A stretch of DNA of 64,000 nucleotides. It comes from DASVCS01 sp036381495 (GTDB taxonomy: Bacteria > Gemmatimonadota > Gemmatimonadetes > Longimicrobiales > RSA9). This document shows, piece after piece, positions 1-11,147 of this stretch. How positions within the stretch are numbered: the first letter of the stretch is position 1; each line of letters opens with the position of its first letter. The stretch is from NCBI GenBank assembly GCA_036381495.1, contig DASVCS010000081.1, forward strand, positions 30,320 through 94,319, given 5' to 3'. The notes beneath the pieces were generated by a model, which was not told the DNA's origin, searched no databases, and saw nothing but the letters and a program-made list of their open reading frames with translations. Both the position numbers and the translations under genes were made by a program.

Positions 1-122
1 TGGATCCGGTCCGGAACACGACTGACCCCGCGCCGCCGGCCTCCGTGCCACCTGGTTCGTGCCGCCCGATGCAGGCGGACTCCCCGCCGGGCAGGCCGCG
101 GAGCGGTGAACGGGAGGAGAGA

Positions 123-497
123 ATGACGCAACAGGATACGACCGACTTCATCACCGCGTTCGTCGCGGGCGCCCTCATCGGCGCCGGAACGACACTCCTG
201 CTCAGGCCGGCGCCGGCAAGGGGCAAGGAGCGAATCTTGAAGGAACTCGCGCCGTACCGCCGGAAGCTGCGCAAGGATGCACGGCGCGCGCGGGAGGGGT
301 TCCGCGAGGGGGCCGCGGCCACGGCCGACCTGGGCGAAGTCCTGCGCGACGCCGGAAAGGAGGCGCTCCAGGAGTTCAGGGACGAGATCGCGCGGATCGT
401 GGCCGATGCACGCGAAGACCTCGCGCGCTCCCTCGAGCACCAGGTGGCGCGCACGAAAAAGGCGCTACGGCGCCGATCACGGCGCCTCACGGCGTAA
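123..497 (+). CDS. YtxH-like small membrane-associated protein
   Basis: A 124-residue protein. The ATG at 123 is preceded by a strong GGGAGGAG ribosome site; the frame is open further upstream, but that part looks non-coding. The N-terminus carries one short hydrophobic segment (about residues 9-27, FITAFVAGALIGAG then LLLRP). The rest is a highly charged helix rich in Arg, Glu and Ala, with heptad-like spacing that suggests a coiled coil. This is the layout of YtxH/GvpP-like proteins (membrane anchor plus amphipathic helix), whose cellular role is poorly defined. The next gene starts 17 nt downstream, so the two are probably co-transcribed. The family call rests on architecture only. Confidence 0.7.
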   Translation: MTQQDTTDFITAFVAGALIGAGTTLLLRPAPARGKERILKELAPYRRKLRKDARRAREGFREGAAATADLGEVLRDAGKEALQEFRDEIARIVADAREDLARSLEHQVARTKKALRRRSRRLTA

Positions 498-514
498 GCG
501 GCTCGGAGCGATCC

Positions 515-1429
515 GTGCGCCCGATCCTGCTCTTGCTCGCTGCGTTCGCCCTGGTGTTCGCCCTGCCGGACACGGCCCATGCCTTCGGCCCGGCAACGCA
601 CGCGTTCCTCGGCGAACAGTTGATGGCCTCGCTCTCCCTCCTCCCGCCGGCCGTCGCCGCACTGCTGCGTGCCTTCCCCCAGAGCTTCCTCTACGGATCT
701 CTGGCCGCCGACATCTCGCTCGCCAAGAAGTACGTCCCGACGGGACGGCATTGTCATTACTGGCACGTCGGCGAGGAAATCTTCACCCACGCGGACAACG
801 ACCGCCTCCGCGCCGCCGCGTTCGGCTATCTCAGCCACCTGGCCGCCGATACCATCGCCCACAACTTCTTCATCCCCCGCCAGCTCCTCCTCACCAGCTC
901 GACCCGAGCACTCGGCCATTCGTACTGGGAGCACCGCATGGATGCTCACCTCGGCGAGCATTACACCGCGCTCGCGCGTGCCGTCGTCATGGACTACGAC
1001 CACTCCGAGGCGGATGCCCTCTTCGACCGCGTGCTCAGCGGGACCATCTTCTCGTTCGAAACCAACCGGCGCATCTTCCGAGGGATGATCCAGATCCAGG
1101 ACAGCGACCGCTGGAAGAGCGTCTTCGACCGCGTGGTCCAGCACTCGCGCTGGGATCTCGCGGACGATGACATCGAGGCCTACATCGCGCGCGCGTTCGA
1201 CTCCGTGGTCGACTACCTGAACCGGCGCGGCGAATCGAGGCCGGCCGCCCTCGACCCGACGGGCGAAGTCAACCTCCAGATGGCGAAGCGAGTGCGCCGC
1301 ATGGCTTGGCGGGATGGTACCTGGCGCCAACCGGGGCGGCTGCTGGCGCTGGCGAACGAGTTTTTCCCGCTGCCGTCCGGCGAGCTCGGGTACTGGGAGC
1401 GACGGGGACGCATCGGGCCGGGGTCATGA
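515..1429 (+). CDS. Exported zinc-dependent phospholipase C-like protein
   Basis: 304 residues from a GTG start. A signal peptide covers about residues 1-23, with probable cleavage after AHA before FGP. The mature part is His/Asp-rich in the pattern of the zinc-dependent phospholipase C / S1-P1 nuclease fold: FGPATHAFLG, then GRHCHYWHVGEE, GYLSHLAADTIAH and HSYWEHRMDAHL. These clusters would provide the metal ligands. Related proteins hydrolyse phospholipid head groups or are of unknown function, so the substrate is not assigned. The stop overlaps by 6 nt the stop end of the convergent minus-strand gene. No secretion partner is seen nearby. Confidence 0.75.
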   Translation: MRPILLLLAAFALVFALPDTAHAFGPATHAFLGEQLMASLSLLPPAVAALLRAFPQSFLYGSLAADISLAKKYVPTGRHCHYWHVGEEIFTHADNDRLRAAAFGYLSHLAADTIAHNFFIPRQLLLTSSTRALGHSYWEHRMDAHLGEHYTALARAVVMDYDHSEADALFDRVLSGTIFSFETNRRIFRGMIQIQDSDRWKSVFDRVVQHSRWDLADDDIEAYIARAFDSVVDYLNRRGESRPAALDPTGEVNLQMAKRVRRMAWRDGTWRQPGRLLALANEFFPLPSGELGYWERRGRIGPGS

Positions 1430-1723
1430 GGCGCCGTGCCTGTCGTCGGCAGCGCCTTGCGGCTCTCGTGGAGGCGCAATGCGGATCCGGAGTTCGGGCG
1501 CGCGGCGGGTGAGCACGGTCTCGCCGCAGTGCGGGCACCAGCGCCGCTGGATGCGGAGCAGTCGTGCGGGGGCGGTCAGACCCGGGGGCGCGGCGAGGGG
1601 GACGGTGCCGGCGTCGCATACGGAGCATTGCTCTCCGGTGGGCAGCAGCGCGTAGATGATCGCGAGCGCGAGAAGGATCTTGCTGCCGATGGTGGCGAGG
1701 ACGAAGACGAGGAGGATGGGCAC
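1424..1723 (-). CDS. Small zinc-ribbon membrane protein, unknown function
   Basis: 99 residues from a GTG start. The N-terminal 28 residues form one hydrophobic helix (MPILLVFVLATIGSKILLAL...). Two CxxC pairs follow, CSVC near residue 33 and CPHC near residue 63, with a His beside each zone, typical of a treble-clef or zinc-ribbon knuckle. The C-terminus is Arg/Pro-rich. It is the last gene behind gatB on the minus strand (about 80 nt gap) and converges on the phospholipase-like gene with a 6-nt overlap. I do not recognise a named family. The paired CxxC motifs argue that it is a real gene rather than a chance frame. Confidence 0.55.
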   Translation of the reverse strand: MPILLVFVLATIGSKILLALAIIYALLPTGEQCSVCDAGTVPLAAPPGLTAPARLLRIQRRWCPHCGETVLTRRAPELRIRIAPPREPQGAADDRHGAS

Positions 1724-1802
1724 TAGGGGTCGAGCTCCGGCGGGTCGGAGGTGGGTACGCGAGGCGGGGTGCCGCGCGGGTGCCGCGGGGTCCGGGATCC
1801 GT

Positions 1803-3407
1803 TCACCGGCCGGTTAGCCTGCGCCGCAGGATTTCCGCGGCCTGCCGCGGGTCTGCCTTGCCCTGCGACCGGCGCATGAGCTGGCCCATGAAGAACCCCA
1901 TGAGCTTGGTCTCGCCGTTTCGGAACCGTTCGGCCTCGGCGGGGTGCGCGGAGATGACCTCCTCGGCCCAGGCTTCGATTCGTGATTCGTCGCGGATCTG
2001 GCGGAGCCCCTCCTCGTCGACGATGGCGGCGGCCGGCCGGCCGGTCTCGATCATGCGGCCGAAGACGCGCCGCCCGATGGGGTGCGAGATCGTCCCGTCC
2101 GCGATCAGGCGGATGAGTCCCGCCAGTTCCGCCGGTGCGATGGGGAACTCGGAGATCTCGCACTGCCGTTGATTGAGCCACGCCAGTACCTCGGTCATGA
2201 TCCAGTTACTCGCCGCCTTGGCATCGCCGGCCGCGTCGGCGACGGCCTCGAAGTAATCGGCAAGGGCGCGCGTCGCGGTCAGGACCTCGGCGTCGTAACG
2301 CGGGAGTCCGTAGGCCTGGCGGAAGCGGCGCGCCCTGGCCTCGGGCAGTTCCGGCAGTGTCGCGCGCGCGGCCTCGACGGCATCGGCGGCGAGCACGAGC
2401 GGAGGGAGGTCCGGCTCCGCGAAATAGCGGTAGTCGTGACTCTCCTCCTTCGAACGCATGGCCCGGGCCACGCCGGCGCTCGCGTCCCACAGCAGCGTCT
2501 CGTGGCGGACCGTGCCGCCCGCGGCGAGCACGGCGGTCTGTCGATCGATTTCGTACGCCAGCGCACGCTCGACGGCGGAAAACGAGTTCATGTTCTTGAC
2601 CTCGGTCTTCGTCCCGAGGACGTCGCTTCCGGCGGGGCGGACGGAGACGTTGGCGTCGACGCGTAGACTCCCTTTCTCCATGTCGCAGTCGCTGACTTCG
2701 AGGTATTCCAGCAACTGCTTGAGCCGCGTCAGGAAGGCGCGCGCGTGGGCCGGAGAAACCAGGTCCGGCTCGGTCACGATCTCGATCAGAGGCACGCCGG
2801 CGCGGTTCAGGTCGATCGCCGTCAGGCCTGCGAAGCGGTCGTGAAGCGATTTCCCCGCGTCCTCTTCGAGGTGGATACGGCGGATGCGGACGCGGTGCGC
2901 ACCGCCCCGCAGCGCGGTCTCGCCGGAGGTCGCGCCGGCTCCGGAGGCGGCGCCGCCCGCCTCCGCACGATCCATCGGCTCGTCCGCTGCTCCCGTGTCG
3001 CCGGGGACCGGCACGGTGAGGCCGCCATCCGTCGCGAGCGGCCGATCGTATTGCGTGATCTGATAGCCCTTCGGCAGGTCCGGGTAGAAGTAGTTCTTCC
3101 GGGCGAAGATGCTCGTCCGGTGAACCGTGCACCCCAGGCCCACGGCCGCGCGCACGCCGAGCTCGACGGCCCGGCGGTTGAGCACGGGGAGCGCGCCCGG
3201 AAGTCCGAGGCACACCGGGCAGACGTGACGGTTGGGCGGCGCGCCGAACGCGGCCTCATCGCCGCAGAACAGCTTCGTCCGGGTCTTGAGCTGGACGTGC
3301 ACTTCGAGCCCGATCACCGGCTCGTAACCGCTCGCCGTCCTGATCGCGGCATCGCCGTCCGCCGCCCGCTCCGGGTGTGTACGGTTCCGCATCGGCTCAG
3401 AGTGCAT
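1803..3407 (-). CDS. gatB: Asp-tRNA(Asn)/Glu-tRNA(Gln) amidotransferase subunit B
   Basis: GatB binds the misacylated tRNA and, with GatA and GatC, converts Glu-tRNA(Gln) (or Asp-tRNA(Asn)) to the amide form. Hallmarks are GLEVHVQLKT near the N-terminus, the CPVCLGLPG zinc-type motif, a YFYPDLPKGYQITQ stretch, and the C-terminal YqeY-like helical tail. At 534 residues it is longer than the usual ~480. Much of the excess is a Gly/Ala/Glu-rich insertion around residues 135-170, between the PLATDGG segment and the RIRRIHLEEDAGK segment. The ATG at 3407 overlaps the gatA stop by 11 nt; a second in-frame ATG lies at 3392. It is the third gene of gatC-gatA-gatB. Confidence 0.96.
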   Translation of the reverse strand: MHSEPMRNRTHPERAADGDAAIRTASGYEPVIGLEVHVQLKTRTKLFCGDEAAFGAPPNRHVCPVCLGLPGALPVLNRRAVELGVRAAVGLGCTVHRTSIFARKNYFYPDLPKGYQITQYDRPLATDGGLTVPVPGDTGAADEPMDRAEAGGAASGAGATSGETALRGGAHRVRIRRIHLEEDAGKSLHDRFAGLTAIDLNRAGVPLIEIVTEPDLVSPAHARAFLTRLKQLLEYLEVSDCDMEKGSLRVDANVSVRPAGSDVLGTKTEVKNMNSFSAVERALAYEIDRQTAVLAAGGTVRHETLLWDASAGVARAMRSKEESHDYRYFAEPDLPPLVLAADAVEAARATLPELPEARARRFRQAYGLPRYDAEVLTATRALADYFEAVADAAGDAKAASNWIMTEVLAWLNQRQCEISEFPIAPAELAGLIRLIADGTISHPIGRRVFGRMIETGRPAAAIVDEEGLRQIRDESRIEAWAEEVISAHPAEAERFRNGETKLMGFFMGQLMRRSQGKADPRQAAEILRRRLTGR

Positions 3408-4863
3408 CGCGCCCCCGCGCGTCCAGGACTCGCTCGAGGGCGGCCGCGGCCCGGATCATGGTCGTCTCGTCCCAGCGATCGGCCAGGATCTGTCCGCCGA
3501 CCGGGAGCCCGTCCACGGTTCCGATCGGGATCGAGATGGCCGGGAGTGCCGCGAGGTTCGCCGTGACCGTGAAGACGTCGGCCAGGTACATCTGGTAGGG
3601 ATCGTCCAGTTTCTCACCGAGACGGAACGCGGTGGACGGCGTGGTCGGCGTGAAGATCACGTCGACGCCGGCGTCGAACACCCGCCGGAAGTCGCCCGCG
3701 ATCAGCGTGCGGACTCGCTGCGCGCGACCGTAGTATCGCTCGTGGTAGCCGGCCGAGAGCACGTACGTCCCCAGCATGATCCGGCGCTTGACCTCGGCGC
3801 CGAAGCCGAGCGACCGCGTGGCATCGTACACGGCCGAAGTGGAATCCGCCCCCGGCGCCCGCAGGCCGTAGTGAATGCCGTCGTAACGCGCCAGGTTGCT
3901 GGACGCCTCTGCGGGCGCGATGATGTAGTACGTCGGGATCGCGAAGCGTGTGTGTGGCAATGACACCTCGCGGATCATCGCGCCGGCTTCCCGGAGCCGC
4001 TCGAGCGCGGTTCGACACAGCCGGGCGATCCGCTCGTCGAGGTCGTCCGGGAAGTATTCCTTCGGCACGCCCACGACCAGTCCTTCCGCGCCGCCGTCGA
4101 GCGCCGCCATCAGGTCCGGCACCGGCCGGTCGGCGGCCGTCGAGTCGAACCGGTCCGGACCGGCAACGACTTCGAGGAGCGCCGTCGCATCGGCCACGGA
4201 CCGGCCGAACGTGCCGATCTGGTCGAGCGACGATGCGAACGCGATGAGGCCGTACCGGCTCACTCGTCCGTAGCTCGGCTTGAGACCGACCACACCGCAA
4301 AGCGCGGCGGGCTGCCGCACCGACCCGCCGGTTTCCGAGCCCAGCGCCGCCGGAACCATCCCCGCCGCCACGGCCGCCGCGGAGCCGCCCGACGACCCGC
4401 CGGGGACGCGGCTCGGATCGTGCGGATTGCGTGTCGGCCCGAATGCCGAATTCTCCGTCGACGAGCCCATGGCGAACTCGTCCAGGTTGGTCTTCCCCAC
4501 CACGACCGCGCCCGCCTCCCGGAGCCGGCGGACGGCCGTCGCCTCGAACGGAGAACGGTACCCCTCGAGGATCCGCGATCCGCAGGTGGTGGGCGCATCG
4601 AGCGTGCAGATGTTGTCCTTGACCGCGATCGGCACGCCGGCCAGGCGACCCGCGTCGCGGCCTTCGCGGATGCCCGCGTCGATGGCGGCCGCCGCGGCCT
4701 CGACCTGCGCCCGCTCGGCGCTCAGAAACGCGTGGATTCCATCGGGTCCGTCGTCCCGGCGGGCGATCGCGTCGAGCGCCGCGGCCGCGTGTTCGGCGGC
4801 GGTGTGCCGGCCCGTCCGGACGTCGCCCGCGATCTCCGTGAGCGGACGGAGAAGGAGGCTCAC
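3397..4863 (-). CDS. gatA: Asp-tRNA(Asn)/Glu-tRNA(Gln) amidotransferase subunit A
   Basis: GatA is the glutaminase subunit that releases ammonia from glutamine for tRNA amidation by GatB. From the GTG at 4863 the protein has 488 residues. The amidase-signature triad is intact: Lys82 in AVKDN, Ser157 in PGGSSGGSA, and Ser181 in GSETGGSVRQPA. The frame stays open far upstream, but the start is fixed by the GTGA overlap with the gatC stop (4860-4863) and by family length. Translation is therefore coupled to gatC, and gatB follows with an 11-nt overlap. Confidence 0.96.
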   Translation of the reverse strand: MSLLLRPLTEIAGDVRTGRHTAAEHAAAALDAIARRDDGPDGIHAFLSAERAQVEAAAAAIDAGIREGRDAGRLAGVPIAVKDNICTLDAPTTCGSRILEGYRSPFEATAVRRLREAGAVVVGKTNLDEFAMGSSTENSAFGPTRNPHDPSRVPGGSSGGSAAAVAAGMVPAALGSETGGSVRQPAALCGVVGLKPSYGRVSRYGLIAFASSLDQIGTFGRSVADATALLEVVAGPDRFDSTAADRPVPDLMAALDGGAEGLVVGVPKEYFPDDLDERIARLCRTALERLREAGAMIREVSLPHTRFAIPTYYIIAPAEASSNLARYDGIHYGLRAPGADSTSAVYDATRSLGFGAEVKRRIMLGTYVLSAGYHERYYGRAQRVRTLIAGDFRRVFDAGVDVIFTPTTPSTAFRLGEKLDDPYQMYLADVFTVTANLAALPAISIPIGTVDGLPVGGQILADRWDETTMIRAAAALERVLDARGRDAL

Positions 4864-5243
4864 GGCTCCGCTCCTTCCCGCTCCGGCGACGCGGGGGAGC
4901 TGGCCGGCTCCACTCGCGCCTTGTCTTCGAACGGATCTTCGAGTTCCTCCACATCCATGGCCGGCAGGCGCGGCACGACGAAGAAGCCGTCGCGCCACGC
5001 CGGCGCCAGAACGGACAGAGGGAAGTCGAGCGCGTCCGGCGCCGCATCCTCGGACCGCAGCGGCGCGGCTCCTTCGGCGGCCCCGCCGAAGGCCTCCACT
5101 CGGTCGACATCGACCGATTCGAGTTCCCGGACGTGCGCCAGGATCCCGCTCAACTGCGTCGTGAAGCGTTCGACCTCCTCCGGCGAGAGCCGCAGCCGCG
5201 CCAGGCGCGCCACGTGCAGCACGTCCTCCCGTGAAACCGCCAT
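4860..5243 (-). CDS. gatC: Asp-tRNA(Asn)/Glu-tRNA(Gln) amidotransferase subunit C
   Basis: 127 residues. GatC is the small linker that wraps around GatA and stabilises the GatA-GatB interface. The N-terminal half has the family pattern: VLHVARLARLRLSPEE, then a helix ending LSGILAHVRELESVDVD. A loop with PLRSEDAAPD follows, then the FFVVPRL strand. The C-terminus has about 25 extra residues (acidic, then SSPASPERE) beyond a typical ~95-residue GatC. It starts 12 nt after the pcrA stop and overlaps gatA by 4 nt. Confidence 0.94.
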   Translation of the reverse strand: MAVSREDVLHVARLARLRLSPEEVERFTTQLSGILAHVRELESVDVDRVEAFGGAAEGAAPLRSEDAAPDALDFPLSVLAPAWRDGFFVVPRLPAMDVEELEDPFEDKARVEPASSPASPEREGAEP

Positions 5244-5255
5244 GTCCGGTGGTGG

Positions 5256-7570
<2,315 letters not shown>

Positions 7571-7574
<4 letters not shown>

Positions 7575-8818
7575 GAGTTCGAATACCCTTCGTCCCCCGG
7601 CGCGCTCCCCGACGGCGCGCCGGCGTCGGCGCGTTCCTCCACCTCGGCCGCGGGCAGTTCGATCTCGAACACACTGCCGCCGTCGCGGCCGGGCCGGTGC
7701 GTGATCCTCCCGCCGTGGAGCCCTTCCACGATGCGACGCGTCAGCGCGAGTCCCACGCCCCAGCCGCCGACCTTCGTCGTGAATCCCGGCTCGAAGAGCC
7801 GCTCTCGCGCGGACGCCGGCACGCCCGGCCCGTTGTCCGCCACGGCGAATCGTACCCGGCGCGCGCCCACGCGCGCGGCCGCCACGCGGATCCGGCCGCC
7901 GCGCCCCGCAAGCGCGTCCAGCGAATTCTTGACCAGATTCTCGAGCGCCCAGACCAGGAGCACGCGGTTCGCGCGCACCGGCGGCAAACCACGCTGCACG
8001 CGCATCCGCAACGCGACACCGCCGCCCAGCCGGGGGAGTCGGGGTCGCAGGTAGACCTCGAGATCCCGTACCACGTCCTCGACGTTCACGCGCTCGAGCG
8101 CGGGGCGCTGCCCGATCAGCTCGAAGCGGCGCGAGACACGCTCGAGCCGCTCGACATCCCGCGCAATCTCGCGGGCGATCTGGTCCGTGCTCGCCAGCGC
8201 CCGCCGCTCCTCCGGCGGCAGCCCGAGCACCTCGACCCAACCGGACAGCGACGACAACGGCGTCCCCATCTGATGCGCCAGATCCCGCGCCGTCGTCGCC
8301 CACAGCCGCTCCCGCTCCGCGCGCGTGTGCGACCGCACGAGCGCGAGCCCCACCAGCATCAGCGCCAGCGCCGCACAGACCTGGAGCACCGGGACCCACC
8401 GCAGCCACGCGACGATCGGCGGCGCGCCGAAGTGGATCGTGCCCACCTCCGGCTCGACGATCGGCGCATTCTGGCGATCGAGCTCCCCGGCGAACCGCCG
8501 AACCCGCTCCCGATCCGCGGCCGACGCCAGCTCCGCCTCGAAAGGCAGGTTCGCCCACGCGGAGGGTTCGCCTTCCGCATTCATCACCACCACCGGCACC
8601 CCCAGCTCCGTCAGCGTCCGCTGGAGCGCCACGAGCGCCTCGAGGTCCGCGCCGGGCTCCGGCGAGAGCAGACCCTGCTGCACCTGCGCGTACATCCGGG
8701 AGTGCAACGTCGCCTCCTCTCGGACCTCACGCATGATGCGCTCGGTGTAAAGCAGGAAGGATCCGAAGATGATGAGCGCGAGCACCGCGAACACCATCGG
8801 CCACGGGCGCCGGTCCAT
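7571..8818 (-). CDS. Two-TM sensor histidine kinase
   Basis: 415 residues from the ATG at 8818; upstream in-frame sequence is antisense to other genes. TM1 covers about residues 8-24 and TM2 about 139-162, enclosing a periplasmic sensor of ~110 residues. The HisKA domain starts near residue 165, with the phospho-acceptor His182 in DLAHQMGTPLSSLSGW, an AHQ-M-GTPL variant of the H-box. The ATPase domain follows: N box ENLVKNSLDAL, G1 DNGPGVP, F/G2 FTTKVGGWGVGLAL. No response regulator is adjacent on this strand. The signal is unknown. It is coupled to pcrA by a 4-nt overlap and lies about 200 nt after serS. Confidence 0.9.
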
Positions 8819-9024
8819 GGACGGTTCCGGGTAGGGGGAAGCGGGAAGCCGGCGGCCCACCCGCGCGCCACCAACGGCGACGGCACGTGCTTCGCGCGGT
8901 CGGTGCCGCGCGTGGACACGAACGCGGCCACCATCCCCGGCGGGCGCGCCCGGCGAGCGAATGGGACGCGGGCGAACGCCGCGGCGGCGTCCGACACCCC
9001 GAACGCCCCCGCCCGCCACAGGCA

Positions 9025-10305
9025 TCAGCCGATCCGGTCCGTGCCGGTGTACGGCCTCAGCGCATCGGGGATCCGGATGCTCCCGTCGGCTTCCTGATAG
9101 CTCTCCAGCAGCGCGACCATGGTGCGGGCAAGCGCCAGCCCCGAGCCGTTCAGCGTGTGAACGAACTCCGGCCGGCCGCCCGGCTCCGGACGGAATCGGA
9201 TCTCCGCCCGCCGCGCCTGATAATCCGTATACGACGAACAGCTCGACACTTCCAGCCACCGCCCCACACCCGGCGACCACACCTCGAGGTCGTACGTCTT
9301 GGCATTCGAGAACCCCAGATCGCCGCCCGCCAGCAACACTACGCGGTACCGCAGCCCCAGCCGTCGCAGGACCTCTTCCGCGTGCCCCGTCAGCTCCTCG
9401 AGCGCCGCCGCACTCGCCTCCGGTCGCTCGAAGCGCATCAACTCGACCTTGTCGAACTGGTGCACCCGGATCAGCCCCCGTGTCTCCCTCCCGTGCGCGC
9501 CCGCCTCCCGGCGGAAGCACGGCGTGTACGCGACGTAGCGGATCGGCAACGCTTCGGGCCCCAGGAGTTCGCCCGCGTGCAGGTTCGTCACCGGCACTTC
9601 CGCCGTCGGCACCAGGTAGAACCCGTCCGCCGGCACCTCGTACATGTCCTCGCCGAACTTCGGGAGCTGGCCCGTCCCCAATGCCGCGCGATGGTTCACC
9701 AGAAACGGCGGCCACACCTCCGTGTAGCCGTGCTCCCGCGCGTGCAGGTCCATCATGAAGTTGATCAGGGCCCGCTCGAGCCGTGCGCCCAGTCCGATGT
9801 ACGCCGGAAACCCGGTCCCGGCCACCTTCGCGCCGCGTGCCAGATCCAGGATCCCGAGCGCCTCACCCAGTTCCCAGTGCGGTCGCGGCTCGAACGAGAA
9901 GGTCGGCGCCTCACCCCATTCGCGTACGACGCGGTTCGCCTCCTCGCCGCCCGGGGGCACGTCATCGGAAGGAATGTTGGGGATCTCGAGCAACGCGGCC
10001 TGGACCGTCGCCTCGACGCTCGCCAGCCGCGCCTCGAGCCCCGCCATGCGCTCGTTGATGCCGCGGACTTCCGCGATCAGCCGGTCCGCTTCGTCGTTCC
10101 GCCCCGCCTTCTTGAGCTCGCCGACTCGTGGGGAGAGTTCGTTGCGGCGTGCGCGCAAAGCGTCGACGTCGGTGATGAGCTCGCGCCGCTCCGCGTCGAG
10201 CGAGAGCACCCGGTCGACCATTGCCTGCCATTGCGGATCGCCGCGCCGCGCCAGTGCGTCGCGGACGCGGTCCGGCTCCGCCCGGATCCGCCTGAGATCG
10301 AGCAT
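9025..10305 (-). CDS. serS: Seryl-tRNA synthetase
   Basis: A class II aminoacyl-tRNA synthetase charging tRNA(Ser) (and tRNA(Sec)). 426 residues, the family's normal length. The N-terminal ~100 residues form the tRNA-binding antiparallel coiled coil (MLDLRRIRAEPDRVRDALARRG... ELSPRVGELKKAG). The catalytic core carries motif 2 (CFRREAGAHGRETRGLIRVHQFDKVE) and motif 3 (LNGSGLALARTMVALLE), with the serine pocket TAEVPVTNLH before them. It starts 2 nt after the stop of the upstream lipoprotein gene, so both probably share the promoter at 10929-10957. Confidence 0.97.
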   Translation of the reverse strand: MLDLRRIRAEPDRVRDALARRGDPQWQAMVDRVLSLDAERRELITDVDALRARRNELSPRVGELKKAGRNDEADRLIAEVRGINERMAGLEARLASVEATVQAALLEIPNIPSDDVPPGGEEANRVVREWGEAPTFSFEPRPHWELGEALGILDLARGAKVAGTGFPAYIGLGARLERALINFMMDLHAREHGYTEVWPPFLVNHRAALGTGQLPKFGEDMYEVPADGFYLVPTAEVPVTNLHAGELLGPEALPIRYVAYTPCFRREAGAHGRETRGLIRVHQFDKVELMRFERPEASAAALEELTGHAEEVLRRLGLRYRVVLLAGGDLGFSNAKTYDLEVWSPGVGRWLEVSSCSSYTDYQARRAEIRFRPEPGGRPEFVHTLNGSGLALARTMVALLESYQEADGSIRIPDALRPYTGTDRIG

Positions 10306-10307
10306 GC

Positions 10308-10886
10308 CTAGTCCTCGTCCGGCGGGATCAGGGACCGGTCGTTGCAGTTGACGTTGTTGACCACCTCGATGGTCACGATACCGCGGGCGGGATCGATCTC
10401 GACCGTGCGGAACTTCGCGAAACGCACGCAGCGCGCGCCGAAAAAGGTCGGGACCACGCGGCTGCGGGCCACGTACACCACGGAGGCCGAGACGGGCACG
10501 GAGTCCAAGCGATGGTACGCCGCCGTGTCGCCCGGCGCGCGGATGATCGCGTCGAACCCGGTGGTGCTGTCGACTGCGATCCCGGGACCTGCCGGGATCC
10601 CCGACAATGCGCCCGCCGGACTGAAAGCCAGAACTCCATCGAGCTCTTCCAGCACGAAGTCCCAGCCGCCGGTCTGGCCCGGGGCCTCGACCACGTGCCC
10701 GAAGACGGGCTCGTCCGTGATGTCAACGGCAGAGGGAAGTCCCTGGTATTCCGCGCGGCTCAGCGAATAGAGTGCCACCGTGTCCGGAACGGGGCTCCAG
10801 TCGCTGGGTCCGAATTCATCGTCGCAGCCGGTAGCGGCGGCAGCGGCGACCACGACGGCCAGGGTGAGAAGCGACAATCTATGCAC
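10308..10886 (-). CDS. Predicted lipoprotein, unknown function
   Basis: 192 residues with a lipoprotein signal: MHRLSLLTLAVVVAAAAATGC, Cys at about position 21 in an AATGC lipobox. The mature part is acidic and contains a pair of segments resembling a beta-sandwich (VALYSLSRAEYQGLPSAVDI; GFDAIIRAPGDTAAYHRLDSVPVSASVVYVARS). Two cysteines near the C-terminus (ARCVRF, NVNCND) could form a disulfide. I do not recognise the family. It is the first gene behind a TTGACA-N17-TAGTCT promoter and is followed after 2 nt by serS, an unusual envelope/translation pairing. Confidence 0.75.
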   Translation of the reverse strand: MHRLSLLTLAVVVAAAAATGCDDEFGPSDWSPVPDTVALYSLSRAEYQGLPSAVDITDEPVFGHVVEAPGQTGGWDFVLEELDGVLAFSPAGALSGIPAGPGIAVDSTTGFDAIIRAPGDTAAYHRLDSVPVSASVVYVARSRVVPTFFGARCVRFAKFRTVEIDPARGIVTIEVVNNVNCNDRSLIPPDED

Positions 10887-10928
10887 GGCGCCATTCAGGC
10901 GAAGGTCCGACGTGATTCGGGCACGAAA

Positions 10929-10957
10929 AGACTAGGTTTCATGCCGGCCGCTGTCAA
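10929..10957 (-). promoter_or_regulatory. Sigma-70-type promoter of lipoprotein-serS operon
   Basis: Read on the minus strand: TTGACA (10952-10957), a 17-nt spacer, TAGTCT (10929-10934). The -35 is a perfect consensus and the -10 matches four of six. Transcription would start around 10920, leaving a ~35-nt leader before the ATG at 10886. It lies back to back with the plus-strand promoter at 11000-11028. Confidence 0.75.
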
Positions 10958-10999
10958 GTCCACACGACATTGTGCACCCGCCACAACTTCCGTTCGCGC

Positions 11000-11028
11000 T
11001 TGACTTTCTCCGGTCCGGCGCCTTACCT
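11000..11028 (+). promoter_or_regulatory. Sigma-70-type promoter of response regulator-manC operon
   Basis: TTGACT (11000-11005), a 17-nt spacer, TTACCT (11023-11028). The predicted start near 11035 leaves a leader of ~110 nt before the probable TTG start at 11148. The -35 hexamers of this and the divergent minus-strand promoter are only ~42 nt apart, so one regulator bound between them could affect both operons. No operator sequence could be singled out. Confidence 0.6.
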
Positions 11029-11147
11029 TCCCGTCCCGTGCGATACCCGCTCGGCCCGCCATCGGCGAGACGACGCGGGCACGGAACTGGCACAAACCGA
11101 GCCGACGGCACAACGAACCGATCCCGAGCAGCTTCCGGTCCGGATCC

